Positions 19,395 through 28,868 are shown, counted from the first letter of the stretch. The stretch is DNA of 64,000 bases from Oceanobacillus saliphilus (GCF_023522835.1 NZ_JALCZU010000012.1:1-64000); one strand, 5' to 3'. Made by a program: numbers and translations. The notes: generated from the sequence alone by a model not told the origin.

Positions 19395-22300
19395 TTGAAA
19401 ATCAAACTGAATCAGAAAATCATCATGGATAGATGTGGGGCAGTTTCCTTTAAAAGAGGGGAGGCTTATTATCGCAATGGTAAAGTAACGCTAGATACGT
19501 ATAACCCTGATCAAATAAAGGCTGTGGTCTCAAGCCTGGAGGATTTTTATGTAACGATTGAAAAAAGCAAGGACGGAGACTTTCGCGTTGCATGCAGTTG
19601 TCCTTCACTCGCATCATTCCATAAAGAATGTCAGCATGTCGCAGCGGTTTTACTATTTTTAAAAGACGAAAATCATCGGGAGAGGACATCAGAAACGTTG
19701 GTTGAGCATGAGCCTGCAAATAAGCTTGCACAAGGATTAGTTACGCTGTTTGAAGACAGACCACTTCACTCCAGCGGACATCAAATGCATTTTGAGGGAA
19801 GAGAAGTTCTCGATGTGACGGTTCTATGTAAAGTGGTCAATGTTGGCGGTCAAGCATACATGTTCGGGATCGAGTTGAAGGTAGGCACTGTAAAAGTGCT
19901 GCACATCAGGGATTTTTTACAGCATATACAGCACCGTAAGAAAAGTGTACTTTCTTTATCATTTACATATGATCCGGTTCTGCATTGCTTTCAACATGAA
20001 ACGGATGCAATAATCACACAGCTTATCCAAGTGGTCGAGGATGAGAAATCCTATCTAGATGGATTGACCGAGCACGATTACGATGCCAGTCGGGAGTTAC
20101 TGCTGATTCCGCCATCATCATGGTTACGACTAGAAGCCCTACTGACAAAAGCACCACGAGTGAAGCTGGAAAATAGTGAAGGTTTATATCATGATTTTCA
20201 AGTGTTGGACGAGCAACTCCCTTTACGGTATGAGTTTTCGGAAACAAAGGATAAAGACTATCAGCTCGAGGTCAATGGATTACATTCGATGATTATCTTG
20301 CATGCGTATCGAACAGCAATGATTGACGGGAAATTAATGGTTTTAAAAGAAGAAGAAAATCAACGTCTGCATGAACTAAAAATTATGTTGGATACTTCAG
20401 GCACGAACCGTATTACAATCCCGGCTAGCCAAATGAAAGTTTTTATGGGAAAGGTCGTTCCAGGTTTACGGAAAATGGGGGAGGTTATTTTATCCGAATC
20501 CGTTATCAACCGATTCAACAAAACGCCGCTCAAAGCCAAACTTTATCTCGATCGTGTAAAAAATCGCCTTCTTGCCGGCCTGGAGTTCCATTATGATTCG
20601 ATAATTTTGAATCCGTTGGAGGACAGAGAGATACGACAAGGTGCAATGATTGTTCGGGATATCGAAAAGGAAGATGAAATACTACGAATAATGGACGAAA
20701 GCTCTTTCGTGAAAACAGAAGGCGGGTACTTTTTCCAGAATGAGGAACTGGAATATAACTTTCTGTATCATATTCTTCCAACACTACAGAAGCTTGTTCA
20801 AATCTATGCCACAACAGCGGTCAGAACGAGGATAGTTAAAAAACCTCCACGGCCAAAAATCAGGGTGAAACATCAACGGGAGCGGACAAATTGGCTTGAA
20901 TTTAAATTTGAAATGGAAGGTTTCCCTGAAAAGGAAATCCGTCATGTACTGGAAGCAATCGAAGAAAAGCGGAAGTATTATCGATTGCGCAATGGCTCGC
21001 TCATGTCATTGGAAACAAGGGAAATGGAGGAAATTCGCCGCTTTCTCCAAGCGGTACCAGTACAGGATGAGGATATTGAGAAAGGGTTGACTGTGCCGAT
21101 AGCAAGAGGGTTGCAGCTGATAGATATGGTTGAGGATGTGGAGACGTTTTCAGTGGAGGATTCCTTTAGGCAATTTCTGGAGGGAATTCGAAATCCAGAC
21201 AGTCTCGATTTCCCGGTTCCTGAAAGTTTGGATCAGATTCTAAGGGATTATCAGAAGCTAGGTTATCGCTGGATGAAAACATTGGCAAGCTATAGGTTTG
21301 GTGGTATTTTGGCTGATGACATGGGACTTGGGAAAACCGTACAAAGCATTACTTATATCGTTTCTGAATTGGCTGAAATTCGTTCAACGAATGTTCCTGT
21401 GCTGATCGTCAGTCCATCCTCTGTCACTTATAATTGGCTAAATGAGTTAATGAAGTTTGCACCAGAAATTCAGGCAATTGTGCTGGACGGTAATGTCAGT
21501 TCCAGAAAAAAACTGCAGCGCGAGCTTTCTGACGTGGATGTGGTGATCACTTCCTATCCATTGCTTCGCAGTGACATTCAGTGGTTTGAAAGGCAACATT
21601 TCCATACGGTATTTTTTGATGAGGCACAAGCATTTAAAAATCCATCTACACAAACAGCCCGTGCTGTAAAAAAAGTGAAAGCAGATCATCGTTTTGCACT
21701 TACAGGGACACCTGTCGAAAACGCATTGGAAGAGTTATGGTCGATTTTCCATATTGTTTTCCCGGAGTTATTCGGTGGCTTGAAAGATTACAGCAAGTTA
21801 ACAAGGAAGCAAATTTCACGACGTATCCGACCTTTTATGTTGCGTCGTATCAAGGAAGATGTTGTGAAAGAGCTTCCTGAAAAAATTGAGCTTACGGAAA
21901 CCGTAGAATTGCATCAAGAACAGAAAACCTTGTATGCTGCCTATTTGGCGAAGCTGCGCCATAAAACATTGAAACATCTCGATAAAGATACAATTCGTAA
22001 AAATCGTATTCGAATATTGGCTGGTTTAACAAGGTTGAGACAAATTTGTTGCCACCCAGCACTGTTTGTTGATGGTTATGAAGGGACTTCTGCCAAATTT
22101 GACCGACTGATGAAAATTCTGGAAGAGGCAAGACTTTCGGGTAGACGTGTATTGATTTTTTCACAGTTTACAAAAATGCTTGGAATTATTGGAAAAGAAT
22201 TAATGTATCAAGAAAGACCGTACTTTTATTTAGATGGACATACACCATCCGAAGAACGGGTCGAGATATGCAATCGATTTAATGCTGGGGAGCGGGATAT

Positions 22301-22637
22301 TTTTCTTATCTCCTTGAAGGCAGGTGGAACTGGACTCAATCTTACAGGAGCAGATACGGTCATATTATATGATTTATGGTGGAATCCGGCAGTCGAGGAA
22401 CAAGCGGCAGATCGTGCTCACCGTATTGGACAGAAAAATACTGTCCAGGTCATTAAACTGATCACAAAGGGGACCATTGAGGGAAAAATGAATGAGCTCC
22501 AGGAGAGGAAACGCCATCTCATTGAGGAAATCATTGACCCCGCAGAAAAGTTAGCCACCACCTTGACAGAAGAAGATATAAGGTGGTGCCTGTCACTCCC
22601 CGAATTTGCTGGAAATATGTCGGAAGATGATCGGTGA
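19395..22637 (+). CDS. SWIM zinc-finger SNF2-family helicase
   Basis: A 1080-residue Snf2/Rad54-like ATPase. An N-terminal SWIM zinc finger has ligands Cys67, Cys69, Cys79 and His81 (CSCP...CQH). A long bacterial SNF2-associated region follows, then the helicase core: DDMGLGKT (~640-647, Walker A), DEAQ (~741, Walker B), FALTGTPVEN, and the C-terminal HELICc lobe with AGGTGLNLTGAD and AADRAHRIGQ. Such proteins translocate on double-stranded DNA and are linked to transcription or repair. The TTG start at 19395 follows AAGGAG by 8 bases. The last ~18 codons contain dispersed repeat A, so the native C-terminus (after ...LATTLTEEDIR) has been replaced or extended by repeat-encoded residues (WCLSLPEFAG). 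Confidence 0.9.
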   Translation: MKIKLNQKIIMDRCGAVSFKRGEAYYRNGKVTLDTYNPDQIKAVVSSLEDFYVTIEKSKDGDFRVACSCPSLASFHKECQHVAAVLLFLKDENHRERTSETLVEHEPANKLAQGLVTLFEDRPLHSSGHQMHFEGREVLDVTVLCKVVNVGGQAYMFGIELKVGTVKVLHIRDFLQHIQHRKKSVLSLSFTYDPVLHCFQHETDAIITQLIQVVEDEKSYLDGLTEHDYDASRELLLIPPSSWLRLEALLTKAPRVKLENSEGLYHDFQVLDEQLPLRYEFSETKDKDYQLEVNGLHSMIILHAYRTAMIDGKLMVLKEEENQRLHELKIMLDTSGTNRITIPASQMKVFMGKVVPGLRKMGEVILSESVINRFNKTPLKAKLYLDRVKNRLLAGLEFHYDSIILNPLEDREIRQGAMIVRDIEKEDEILRIMDESSFVKTEGGYFFQNEELEYNFLYHILPTLQKLVQIYATTAVRTRIVKKPPRPKIRVKHQRERTNWLEFKFEMEGFPEKEIRHVLEAIEEKRKYYRLRNGSLMSLETREMEEIRRFLQAVPVQDEDIEKGLTVPIARGLQLIDMVEDVETFSVEDSFRQFLEGIRNPDSLDFPVPESLDQILRDYQKLGYRWMKTLASYRFGGILADDMGLGKTVQSITYIVSELAEIRSTNVPVLIVSPSSVTYNWLNELMKFAPEIQAIVLDGNVSSRKKLQRELSDVDVVITSYPLLRSDIQWFERQHFHTVFFDEAQAFKNPSTQTARAVKKVKADHRFALTGTPVENALEELWSIFHIVFPELFGGLKDYSKLTRKQISRRIRPFMLRRIKEDVVKELPEKIELTETVELHQEQKTLYAAYLAKLRHKTLKHLDKDTIRKNRIRILAGLTRLRQICCHPALFVDGYEGTSAKFDRLMKILEEARLSGRRVLIFSQFTKMLGIIGKELMYQERPYFYLDGHTPSEERVEICNRFNAGERDIFLISLKAGGTGLNLTGADTVILYDLWWNPAVEEQAADRAHRIGQKNTVQVIKLITKGTIEGKMNELQERKRHLIEEIIDPAEKLATTLTEEDIRWCLSLPEFAGNMSEDDR
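22585..22623 (+). repeat. Dispersed stop-codon repeat A, copy 3 (inside helicase 3' end)
   Basis: GGTGCCTGTCACTCC (22585-22599) followed by CCGAATTTG and GTCGGA. It is translated in frame as the last residues of the SNF2 helicase. Confidence 0.8.
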
Positions 22638-22741
22638 TAGTTACGGTTCGGTTTTTACGTACAATGTTTTCTGACTTGATTTAAACGTTTCGTTATGTAA
22701 TAGTATAAATGAAATGAACATTATATAACGAAAGATAAGTT

Positions 22742-22832
22742 GTAGGGGGACCAGTGTTGCTGGTTGAGATTGTATCCGTAAGATACTGACTCTTAGAACC
22801 TGATCTGGCTAAGACCAGCGTAGGGAACATGC
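22742..22832 (+). promoter_or_regulatory. TPP riboswitch (THI element)
   Basis: Contains the thi-box features in order: AGGGGGACCAGTG, the GTTGAGAT variant of CTGAGAT, GACTCTTAGAACCTGATCTGG, and the closing GACCAGCGTAGGGAA. The P1 arms are near 22742 and 22828. It is followed by an intrinsic terminator at 22861-22893, so thiamine pyrophosphate binding should terminate transcription of the downstream ABC-transporter operon. Confidence 0.93.
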
Positions 22833-22860
22833 TTCATACGGATATTACAATAAATCGTAT

Positions 22861-22893
22861 GCGCCCAAGGTTCCTATACTTTGGGCGCTTTTT
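22861..22893 (+). terminator. Riboswitch-controlled terminator
   Basis: GCGCCCAA (22861-22868) pairs with TTGGGCGC (22881-22888), followed by a T-run. About 165 bases separate it from the first gene at 23059; nothing else was recognised in that stretch. Confidence 0.85.
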
Positions 22894-23058
22894 GTTTGTA
22901 AGTAAGAGCGTAGAAAACGTTCTTACCTCTATCAGTGCAAGGAAAATGTCTGCCTTAGCTTGTTGGCAAACCTGCAGTTTACGAGTGATGGAATATCCGT
23001 ACATGTTGCTCCCCCCTATTAAACTTATATTTTTAGCTTAGGAAAAGAGGGATTTGAA

Positions 23059-24051
23059 ATGAGGAAGTTATTATTTTTGAGCATCATGTTAGTGGTGCTT
23101 GCAGCTTGCGGAAATACCGATGAGGAAAATTCGGCAAACACATTAAAAGAGGTTACGGTTGTACTGGACTGGACACCAAACACAAATCATACTGGCTTGT
23201 ATGTTGCTAGAGATAAAGGATATTTTGAAGAGGCTGGCCTGGATGTAGAAATTATCATGCCTGGAGAAGCTGGGGCAGATCAATTGGTCGCAGCGGGTAA
23301 AGCGGAGTTTGGCATCAGCTATCAGGAAGGCATTACCGAGGCACGTATTCAGGATATACCGATTGTATCCATTGCAGCCATCATTCAGCATAATACATCA
23401 GGTTTTGCATCGTTGGATGAAAAAAATATAACAACAGCAAAAGATTTTGAAGGTAAATCGTATGGAGGCTGGGGTGCACCGGTTGAAAAAGCAGTGCTTG
23501 GTTCCATTATGCAGCAGGATGATGCCGATGTGGAAAAGGTTGAAATCGTCAGTATTGGAGACGCAGACTTTTTTACCTCCATGCAGCAGGGGATTGATTT
23601 TGCCTGGATCTATTATGCATGGACAGGTGTGGAAGCAGAACTACGTGACCAGCCAATTAATATGATTTACCTAACCGATTACAGCGATAAATTGGATTAT
23701 TATACTCCGGTTCTTGCTACGAATGAAACGATGATTGAAGAAGATCCGGAAACCGTGAAGCAATTCGTCCATGCGGCTTCGAAAGGTTATGAATTTGCAA
23801 TCGAAAATCCCGATGAGGCTGCAGATGTGCTGATTGAAGCAGTGCCTGATCTTGATCCGGAACTCGTAAAAGCAAGTCAGGAGTGGTTAGCACCAAGGTA
23901 CCAAGATGATGCGGACCAATGGGGAGTACAAAAACTGGAAGTATGGGAGAACTACTCGGAGTGGATGTATGAAAATAATTTGCTGGAAAAAGAACTTGAC
24001 AGCGAAAAAGCATTTACAAATGAATTTTTACCTGAAAAAGGAGAGGAATAA
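23059..24051 (+). CDS. thiY: Thiamine-pyrimidine precursor ABC transporter, substrate-binding lipoprotein (ThiY)
   Basis: A 330-residue lipoprotein; lipobox LAAC with Cys17, then an acidic linker. The mature part is an NMT1/THI5-like binding domain starting VTVVLDWTPNTNHTGLYVARDKGYF, the signature of ThiY proteins that bind N-formyl-4-amino-5-aminomethyl-2-methylpyrimidine. The ATG follows AAAGAGGGATTTGAA. It is the first gene of a tightly packed operon under the TPP riboswitch, which independently supports a thiamine-salvage role. Confidence 0.92.
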   Translation: MRKLLFLSIMLVVLAACGNTDEENSANTLKEVTVVLDWTPNTNHTGLYVARDKGYFEEAGLDVEIIMPGEAGADQLVAAGKAEFGISYQEGITEARIQDIPIVSIAAIIQHNTSGFASLDEKNITTAKDFEGKSYGGWGAPVEKAVLGSIMQQDDADVEKVEIVSIGDADFFTSMQQGIDFAWIYYAWTGVEAELRDQPINMIYLTDYSDKLDYYTPVLATNETMIEEDPETVKQFVHAASKGYEFAIENPDEAADVLIEAVPDLDPELVKASQEWLAPRYQDDADQWGVQKLEVWENYSEWMYENNLLEKELDSEKAFTNEFLPEKGEE

Positions 24052-24053
24052 GC

Positions 24054-24344
24054 ATGGCGAATGCATTGTTAAGTATTCAAATTATCCCAAAAACGAAAAA
24101 TGGAGAAGATACGATTCCCTTTGTGGACGAGGCAATAGCGGTCATCCATGAATCCGGTGTGAAATATCAGGTGAGTCCTTTGGAAACGACCATGGAGGGA
24201 GAGCTCGCCGAATTATTTCAGATTGTAGAGAGAATGAATGAGAAAATGGTGGAAAAAGGATGCCCCAGTGCCATATCCCAAATAAAGGTTTTCTATAAAC
24301 CGACTGGAGCCTCGATGGATCAATTAACGGAGAAATATCGCTGA
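24054..24344 (+). CDS. MTH1187-family thiamine-binding protein
   Basis: A 96-residue YkoF/MTH1187-type (formerly DUF77) ferredoxin-like protein: LLSIQIIPK at the N-terminus, then VKYQVSPLETTMEGE, a conserved ligand-site stretch. Such proteins bind thiamine or its hydroxymethylpyrimidine part and are often encoded with thiamine transporters. It begins 3 bases after the thiY stop, and its TGA shares a base with the thiX ATG, so it is translationally coupled in the operon. Confidence 0.87.
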   Translation: MANALLSIQIIPKTKNGEDTIPFVDEAIAVIHESGVKYQVSPLETTMEGELAELFQIVERMNEKMVEKGCPSAISQIKVFYKPTGASMDQLTEKYR

Positions 24345-25123
24345 TGCGATCAATCTTTGAAAAAGGGTGGAGGCCGATTCTGGCCCTCATCCTTTTATTT
24401 ATCTTTTGGGAATTTTGCACCATAATTTTTGAAATTCCTGCATGGTTGCTTCCCAGTCCATCACAGGTCTTTGCAGAAGCATTTACAGGCTGGTCAGGTT
24501 ATCAGGTCCATCTTGCATCGACGGTACAATTGGTAATAACGGGATTCTTAATTGGCGCAAGCGTAGGAATCATTGTTGCGGTAAGTCTGCATTTGATTCC
24601 ATTTATGAGACAGGCATTTTACCCATTGATTATTATCTCGCAAAACATCCCTACCATTGTATTGGCGCCATTATTGGTAATCTGGTTCGGATTCGGCATA
24701 CTTCCTAAGTTAATCGTCATTACGCTCGTATGCTTTTTCCCAATAACGATTGCATTGCTCGATGGTTTTCGCCAGACAGACAATGATTTAAAGCATTATG
24801 TACAAATGGCGGGTGCAACGAAACAACAGATCTTCTGGAAACTGGAATGGCCACATGCATTACCATCTTTATTTTCCGGGTTGAAAATTTCAGCAACCTA
24901 TAGTGTGATGGGAGCAGTTATATCGGAATGGCTCGGTGCGAGTAAGGGAATTGGTGTGTACATGACACTGGCATCGTCTTCTTATCGAACGGACCGCGTA
25001 TTTGTGTCAATTTTCTTGATCGTGATTATGAGTTTGATTTTCTTTGCAATTATTCGAGTCCTTGAAAAGTGGGTCATCAATTGGAAGCCAATAGAAAAGG
25101 GGAGTCATCATGAATCATCTTGA
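24344..25123 (+). CDS. thiX: Thiamine-precursor ABC transporter permease (ThiX)
   Basis: A 259-residue BPD_transp_1 (SsuC/TauC-like) permease with about six membrane segments. The cytoplasmic EAA loop is visible as HYVQMAGATKQQIFWKLEWPHALP. It starts in the TGATG overlap with the preceding gene and itself overlaps thiZ by 14 bases. With ThiY and ThiZ it forms the importer for aminopyrimidine thiamine precursors. Confidence 0.9.
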   Translation: MRSIFEKGWRPILALILLFIFWEFCTIIFEIPAWLLPSPSQVFAEAFTGWSGYQVHLASTVQLVITGFLIGASVGIIVAVSLHLIPFMRQAFYPLIIISQNIPTIVLAPLLVIWFGFGILPKLIVITLVCFFPITIALLDGFRQTDNDLKHYVQMAGATKQQIFWKLEWPHALPSLFSGLKISATYSVMGAVISEWLGASKGIGVYMTLASSSYRTDRVFVSIFLIVIMSLIFFAIIRVLEKWVINWKPIEKGSHHESS

Positions 25124-25862
25124 GGTTCGTCATTTATCCAAATCCTTTGAGACAAATTCTGTATTGAAAGACGTCCATTTTTCGGTCGGGAATGGAGAGT
25201 TTGTTTCACTGCTTGGACCTTCAGGGAGTGGGAAAAGTACATTGTTTCGGATTATTGGTGGAATTAGTCTGCCGTCCTCCGGTTCCATCCATTTAAACGG
25301 TGAGAAAATTAACGGGAAACGTGGATCCATCAGTTATACACCACAGTCGCCATCCTTAATGCCATGGCGGACGATTCTGGATAATGTCCTTTTAGGTCAG
25401 GAACTAACCGGCTACCGTGATCGAGAAAAGGCGATTGCAATGATGAAGCGGGCAGGTCTTGAGGGATATGAAAAAGCCTACCCACATGAATTGTCCGGTG
25501 GCATGAAGCAGCGTGCATCCTTTATTCGCAGCCTGCTAAGTCCACAGGAGCTCATTTTATTGGATGAACCGTTTTCGGCCTTGGATGAGTTTACGAGAAT
25601 CGATATGCAAAAATGGCTGCTATCGATATGGGAAGCCCACCAACGTTCCATATTGTTTATTACACATCATATCGAGGAAGCTATTTTTCTGTCAGACAGA
25701 ATCATCATTTTATCAGCAAGGCCTGCAACAGTAAGAAAGGAATTTGTCATTCCATTTGAACGCCCGCGAAAAGAATCCCTGCTCTTATCTGATGAATTTT
25801 TACAATGGAAAAAGAAAATCTACGAAGAAATGAGATTTCCACATGTTTCATCGAGTGATTGA
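25110..25862 (+). CDS. thiZ: Thiamine-precursor ABC transporter ATPase (ThiZ)
   Basis: A 250-residue SsuB/TauB-type ABC ATPase: Walker A GPSGSGKST (36-44), a Q-loop, signature LSGGMKQR, Walker B LILLDEPFSALD and the H-loop His in ITHHIEEA. The ATG at 25110 follows AAAGGGGAGTCATC inside the 3' end of thiX. Its own 3' end overlaps the TatD-family gene by 20 bases. Confidence 0.9.
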   Translation: MNHLEVRHLSKSFETNSVLKDVHFSVGNGEFVSLLGPSGSGKSTLFRIIGGISLPSSGSIHLNGEKINGKRGSISYTPQSPSLMPWRTILDNVLLGQELTGYRDREKAIAMMKRAGLEGYEKAYPHELSGGMKQRASFIRSLLSPQELILLDEPFSALDEFTRIDMQKWLLSIWEAHQRSILFITHHIEEAIFLSDRIIILSARPATVRKEFVIPFERPRKESLLLSDEFLQWKKKIYEEMRFPHVSSSD

Positions 25863-26622
25863 TGCACATGTCCATTTAGATTTATATGAGGAATCAGAGC
25901 GCGTGCGAATATTGCGGGAGATGGATAAGTATGAAATCGATACGCTCATCACCGTTTCGAACGATTTGACATCGGCAAGGAAAAATCTTGAGTTGGCAAG
26001 AGATAACGGGCGTATAAAAGCAGCATTTGGCTTTCATCCGGAACAAGCTCTCCCCGAGGAGCGGGAATTGGAGGAGCTACTGGGATTTATAGAAGCAAAC
26101 GAGCAGGACATGGTTGCCATCGGGGAAGTTGGCTTGCCTTATTATATGCGGAAAGAAGAACAGGATGTTGCATTGCAGCCTTATCTGGAGTTGCTGGAGA
26201 AATTTATACAGGTAGCAAAAAGATTGGAAGACAAACCGATTGTTCTCCATGCGGTCTATGAAGACGCTCCACTGGTGTGCTCGCTGTTAGAGAAGCACTC
26301 TATTAAAAAAGCACATTTCCATTGGTTCAAAGGTGATCCGCGTACAGTGGAAAGAATGAAGGAAAACGGCTATTTGATTTCCGTGACACCAGATGTAGTA
26401 TATGAACGGGAGATTCAGAGTCTGGTAAAGGACTATCCACTAACACAAATGATGGTAGAGACTGACGGACCATGGCCTTTCGAAGGACCATTCACAAAGC
26501 AAATGACACATCCAAAAATGATCCACGAAACCATCGAAAAAATTGCCCACATAAAAAATGTAGAATTAGAAGTAGCCTATAAACAAATCTACAAGAATAC
26601 AACGAAGTTCTACGAGGGCTAG
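25843..26622 (+). CDS. TatD-family metal-dependent hydrolase in the thiamine operon
   Basis: A 259-residue TIM-barrel hydrolase of the TatD/amidohydrolase superfamily with all metal motifs: DAHVHL (HxH), FGFHP, IGEVGL (Glu), VLHAV (His), HFHWFKG (His) and VETDGPW (Asp). Family members include DNases and uncharacterised hydrolases. It starts 20 bases before the thiZ stop, so it belongs to the TPP-riboswitch operon. A role in processing imported pyrimidine precursors, similar to the YlmB amidohydrolase of other bacilli, is an inference from that coupling. Its TAG stop is the first part of repeat A copy 4. Confidence 0.82.
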   Translation: MFHRVIDAHVHLDLYEESERVRILREMDKYEIDTLITVSNDLTSARKNLELARDNGRIKAAFGFHPEQALPEERELEELLGFIEANEQDMVAIGEVGLPYYMRKEEQDVALQPYLELLEKFIQVAKRLEDKPIVLHAVYEDAPLVCSLLEKHSIKKAHFHWFKGDPRTVERMKENGYLISVTPDVVYEREIQSLVKDYPLTQMMVETDGPWPFEGPFTKQMTHPKMIHETIEKIAHIKNVELEVAYKQIYKNTTKFYEG

Positions 26623-26656
26623 GTGCCTGTCACTCCCCGAATTTACTCGAATTATG
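26620..26656 (+). repeat. Dispersed stop-codon repeat A, copy 4
   Basis: TAGGTGCCTGTCACTCC, where TAG is the stop codon of the TatD-family gene, then CCGAATTTACTCGAATTATG. The terminator palindrome at 26661 follows directly; this is one of the most complete copies. Confidence 0.85.
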
Positions 26657-26660
26657 CCGA

Positions 26661-26691
26661 AAACCGAACAGTGCCCAGCCCTGTTCGGTTT
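26661..26691 (+). terminator. Palindromic terminator of the thi operon (repeat B)
   Basis: AAACCGAACAG (26661-26671) pairs with CTGTTCGGTTT (26681-26691). Same palindrome family as 29284, 37732 and 52018. Confidence 0.85.
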
Positions 26692-26780
26692 ATTCTGGTT
26701 TGATAACGGTTATAAGTAAAGAATAGAGAATTTTTCTAAAATGTTACCGTCTAGAATCATGATAGGAGGAGGCAAATCAA

Positions 26781-27335
26781 ATGCAAGTCGATATTAATGG
26801 CAATTCGCTTGAATTGATGATCGGTGATATTACGCAGCAAAAGACAAGAGCTATTGTTAATGCAGCAAATGGAACGCTCCTTGGTGGTGGCGGAGTTGAT
26901 GGTGCAATTCATCGTGCAGCAGGAGAAGATTTGGTTCAGGAATGTAAAAAGATTCGCCAGGCAGAACTGAAAGGGGAGGAATTGCCAACAGGTGAGGTAA
27001 TTATCACGCCTGGCTATAATCTCCCGGCTGACTATGTCATTCATACGGTTGGACCGGTGTGGCAAGGTAATCCTGATACGGAAGAAGAAATGCTTGCCAA
27101 TTGTTATCGAAATGCGTTGGAGCTTGCCAAAGTAAAGAAGATTAACAGCATCTCCTTTCCTTCTATTTCAACAGGAGTATATCGTTATCCAATTGATCAG
27201 GCATCGGAAACAGCCCTCCAGACAATTGTAAACTATCTGGAAAATAATGATTTTGGGGATGTTGTTTTAACACTGTTCTCTGAAAGTGATTATAACGTAT
27301 ACAGAGAGGCATTGAAAATAATATTGGAAGAATAA
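26781..27335 (+). CDS. Macrodomain protein (O-acetyl-ADP-ribose deacetylase-like)
   Basis: A 184-residue single macrodomain. The ligand loop NAANGTLLGGGGVDGAIHRAAG (residues 30-51 in sequence) and the second loop SISTGVYRYP are intact, as in YmdB/MacroD-type enzymes that remove acetyl or ADP-ribosyl groups from ADP-ribose conjugates. The ATG follows GATAGGAGGAGGCAAATCAA. Apparently monocistronic, after the thi-operon terminator. Confidence 0.92.
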   Translation: MQVDINGNSLELMIGDITQQKTRAIVNAANGTLLGGGGVDGAIHRAAGEDLVQECKKIRQAELKGEELPTGEVIITPGYNLPADYVIHTVGPVWQGNPDTEEEMLANCYRNALELAKVKKINSISFPSISTGVYRYPIDQASETALQTIVNYLENNDFGDVVLTLFSESDYNVYREALKIILEE

Positions 27336-27418
27336 TGTCAATAAAAAGAGTGAAAGAAATGAGTCTTTTCTAATGTTTCAAATGAAACTAGGAAAGGTTT
27401 TTCAATCGTTATAAAACC

Positions 27419-27459
27419 TTCGACAAATTTCGTCAAAAACCGAGGAGTGACAGGCACTA
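27419..27459 (-). repeat. Dispersed repeat A, copy 5 (not at a stop codon)
   Basis: TTCGACAAATTTCGTC then CGAGGAGTGACAGGCAC. It points opposite to both neighbouring plus-strand genes, so this copy is free-standing between the macrodomain gene and rocD. The rest of the 227-base gap carries a possible cre-like AATGAAAGCGTTTT (complement of 27467-27480) and a -10-like TATACT at 27490-27495. Confidence 0.7.
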
Positions 27460-27562
27460 AGCAAACAAAACGCTTTCATTAAAATGTAGTATACTAGATA
27501 TAAAGCTGGTGGGGATATTGCCAATTATCGCCTACCAATGAGATTTCAAGGGGGAATGATGT

Positions 27563-28762
27563 ATGGCAACTACACAGTCGAATGAAATCATGGAACAAAC
27601 CGAACATTATGGGGCAAATAACTACCATCCGCTTCCAATCGTAATTGCAGAAGCGGATGGTGTATGGGTAAAAGACCCGGAAGGCAATAAATATTTAGAT
27701 ATGTTAAGTGCCTATTCTGCTTTAAACCAAGGGCATCGTCATCCAAAAATTATTAAGGCATTGAAAGATCAGGCAAATAAAGTAACATTGACATCACGTG
27801 CCTTCCATAATGAATTGCTCGGACCTTGGACGAAGCGAGTCGCCGAACTTACAGGTAAAGATAAAGTACTGCCAATGAATACGGGTGTAGAGGCTGTTGA
27901 AACAGCGATTAAAGCCGCTCGCCGCTGGGCATACGAAGTAAAAGGCGTAGAGGATAATCAAGCGGAAATCATCGCTGCTAAAGGAAATTTTCACGGTCGT
28001 TCCATCAATTCCGTTTCGTTATCGGATGATCCAAGTGCAACAAAAAATTACGGACCATTCGTACCAGGCATCAAAAAGGTAGCATTCGGCAATGCAGACG
28101 CAATCCGTAACGCGATTACACCAAATACTGCCGCTGTTATTGTGGAGCCAATTCAAGGAGAAGCAGGTATTATCATTCCACCAGAGGGTTACTTAAAAGC
28201 TGTTCGTGACATTTGTACAGAAAATAACGTATTATTTATTGCGGATGAGGTGCAGACAGGTTTTGCACGTACTGGAAAAATGTTTGCCTGCGAATGGGAA
28301 AATGTTGTACCTGACATCTATGTGATGGGTAAAGCTTTAGGTGGCGGGGTCTTCCCTGTATCGGCAATTGCAGCGAATAAAGCTATTATGGATGTTTTTA
28401 CACCAGGTTCGCACGGATCGACTTTCGGAGGAAATCCTTTAGCATGTGCGGTATCCCTTGCAGCGATAGAAGTAATTGAGCAAGAGAACCTAGTTGGAAA
28501 GTCGCTCGAATTAGGTGAATACTTCGCAAACGCATTGCGTGCAATCCACAATCCGGAATTAAAAGAGGTTCGTGCACGTGGCCTGTTTATTGGAGTAGAA
28601 TTTAATCGGCCGGTTCGTTCCTATTGTGAAGCATTAAAACAAGCAGGGGTATTATGTAAAGAAACGCATGAAAATACCATCCGTTTTGCACCACCACTAG
28701 TCATTAAACGAGAAGATTTGGACTGGGCCATTGAAAGAATTAATCAAGTGCTATCAAAATAA
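27563..28762 (+). CDS. rocD: Ornithine aminotransferase
   Basis: A 399-residue class-III PLP aminotransferase converting ornithine and 2-oxoglutarate to glutamate-5-semialdehyde and glutamate. Diagnostic stretches are [41 protein letters not shown] and [13 protein letters not shown], which holds the PLP Lys. The ATG follows AAGGGGGAATGATGT. It stands alone here without rocA/rocF. A weak cre-like sequence about 90 bases upstream suggests carbon control, with low certainty. Confidence 0.93.
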   Translation: MATTQSNEIMEQTEHYGANNYHPLPIVIAEADGVWVKDPEGNKYLDMLSAYSALNQGHRHPKIIKALKDQANKVTLTSRAFHNELLGPWTKRVAELTGKDKVLPMNTGVEAVETAIKAARRWAYEVKGVEDNQAEIIAAKGNFHGRSINSVSLSDDPSATKNYGPFVPGIKKVAFGNADAIRNAITPNTAAVIVEPIQGEAGIIIPPEGYLKAVRDICTENNVLFIADEVQTGFARTGKMFACEWENVVPDIYVMGKALGGGVFPVSAIAANKAIMDVFTPGSHGSTFGGNPLACAVSLAAIEVIEQENLVGKSLELGEYFANALRAIHNPELKEVRARGLFIGVEFNRPVRSYCEALKQAGVLCKETHENTIRFAPPLVIKREDLDWAIERINQVLSK

Positions 28763-28868
28763 GGTTAACTTTTAAAAGAATTCTAACTGGCCAAGTGTCA
28801 GCGGTTGTCTGAGGAGTTTGAACGAAGAGTGGGGTTTGACATCATTTTTTAGTGTAGGAGGAAACAAC

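Noticed and set aside
22829-23041. 70-codon plus-strand ORF between the TPP riboswitch and thiY
   Set aside because: It begins in the riboswitch P1 stem and runs through the terminator; no binding site and no protein-like composition.
27467-27480. cre site before rocD
   Set aside because: The complement TGAAAGCGTTTTGT matches only the first half of the consensus well and no convincing -35 box is paired with it; mentioned only as a weak possibility.
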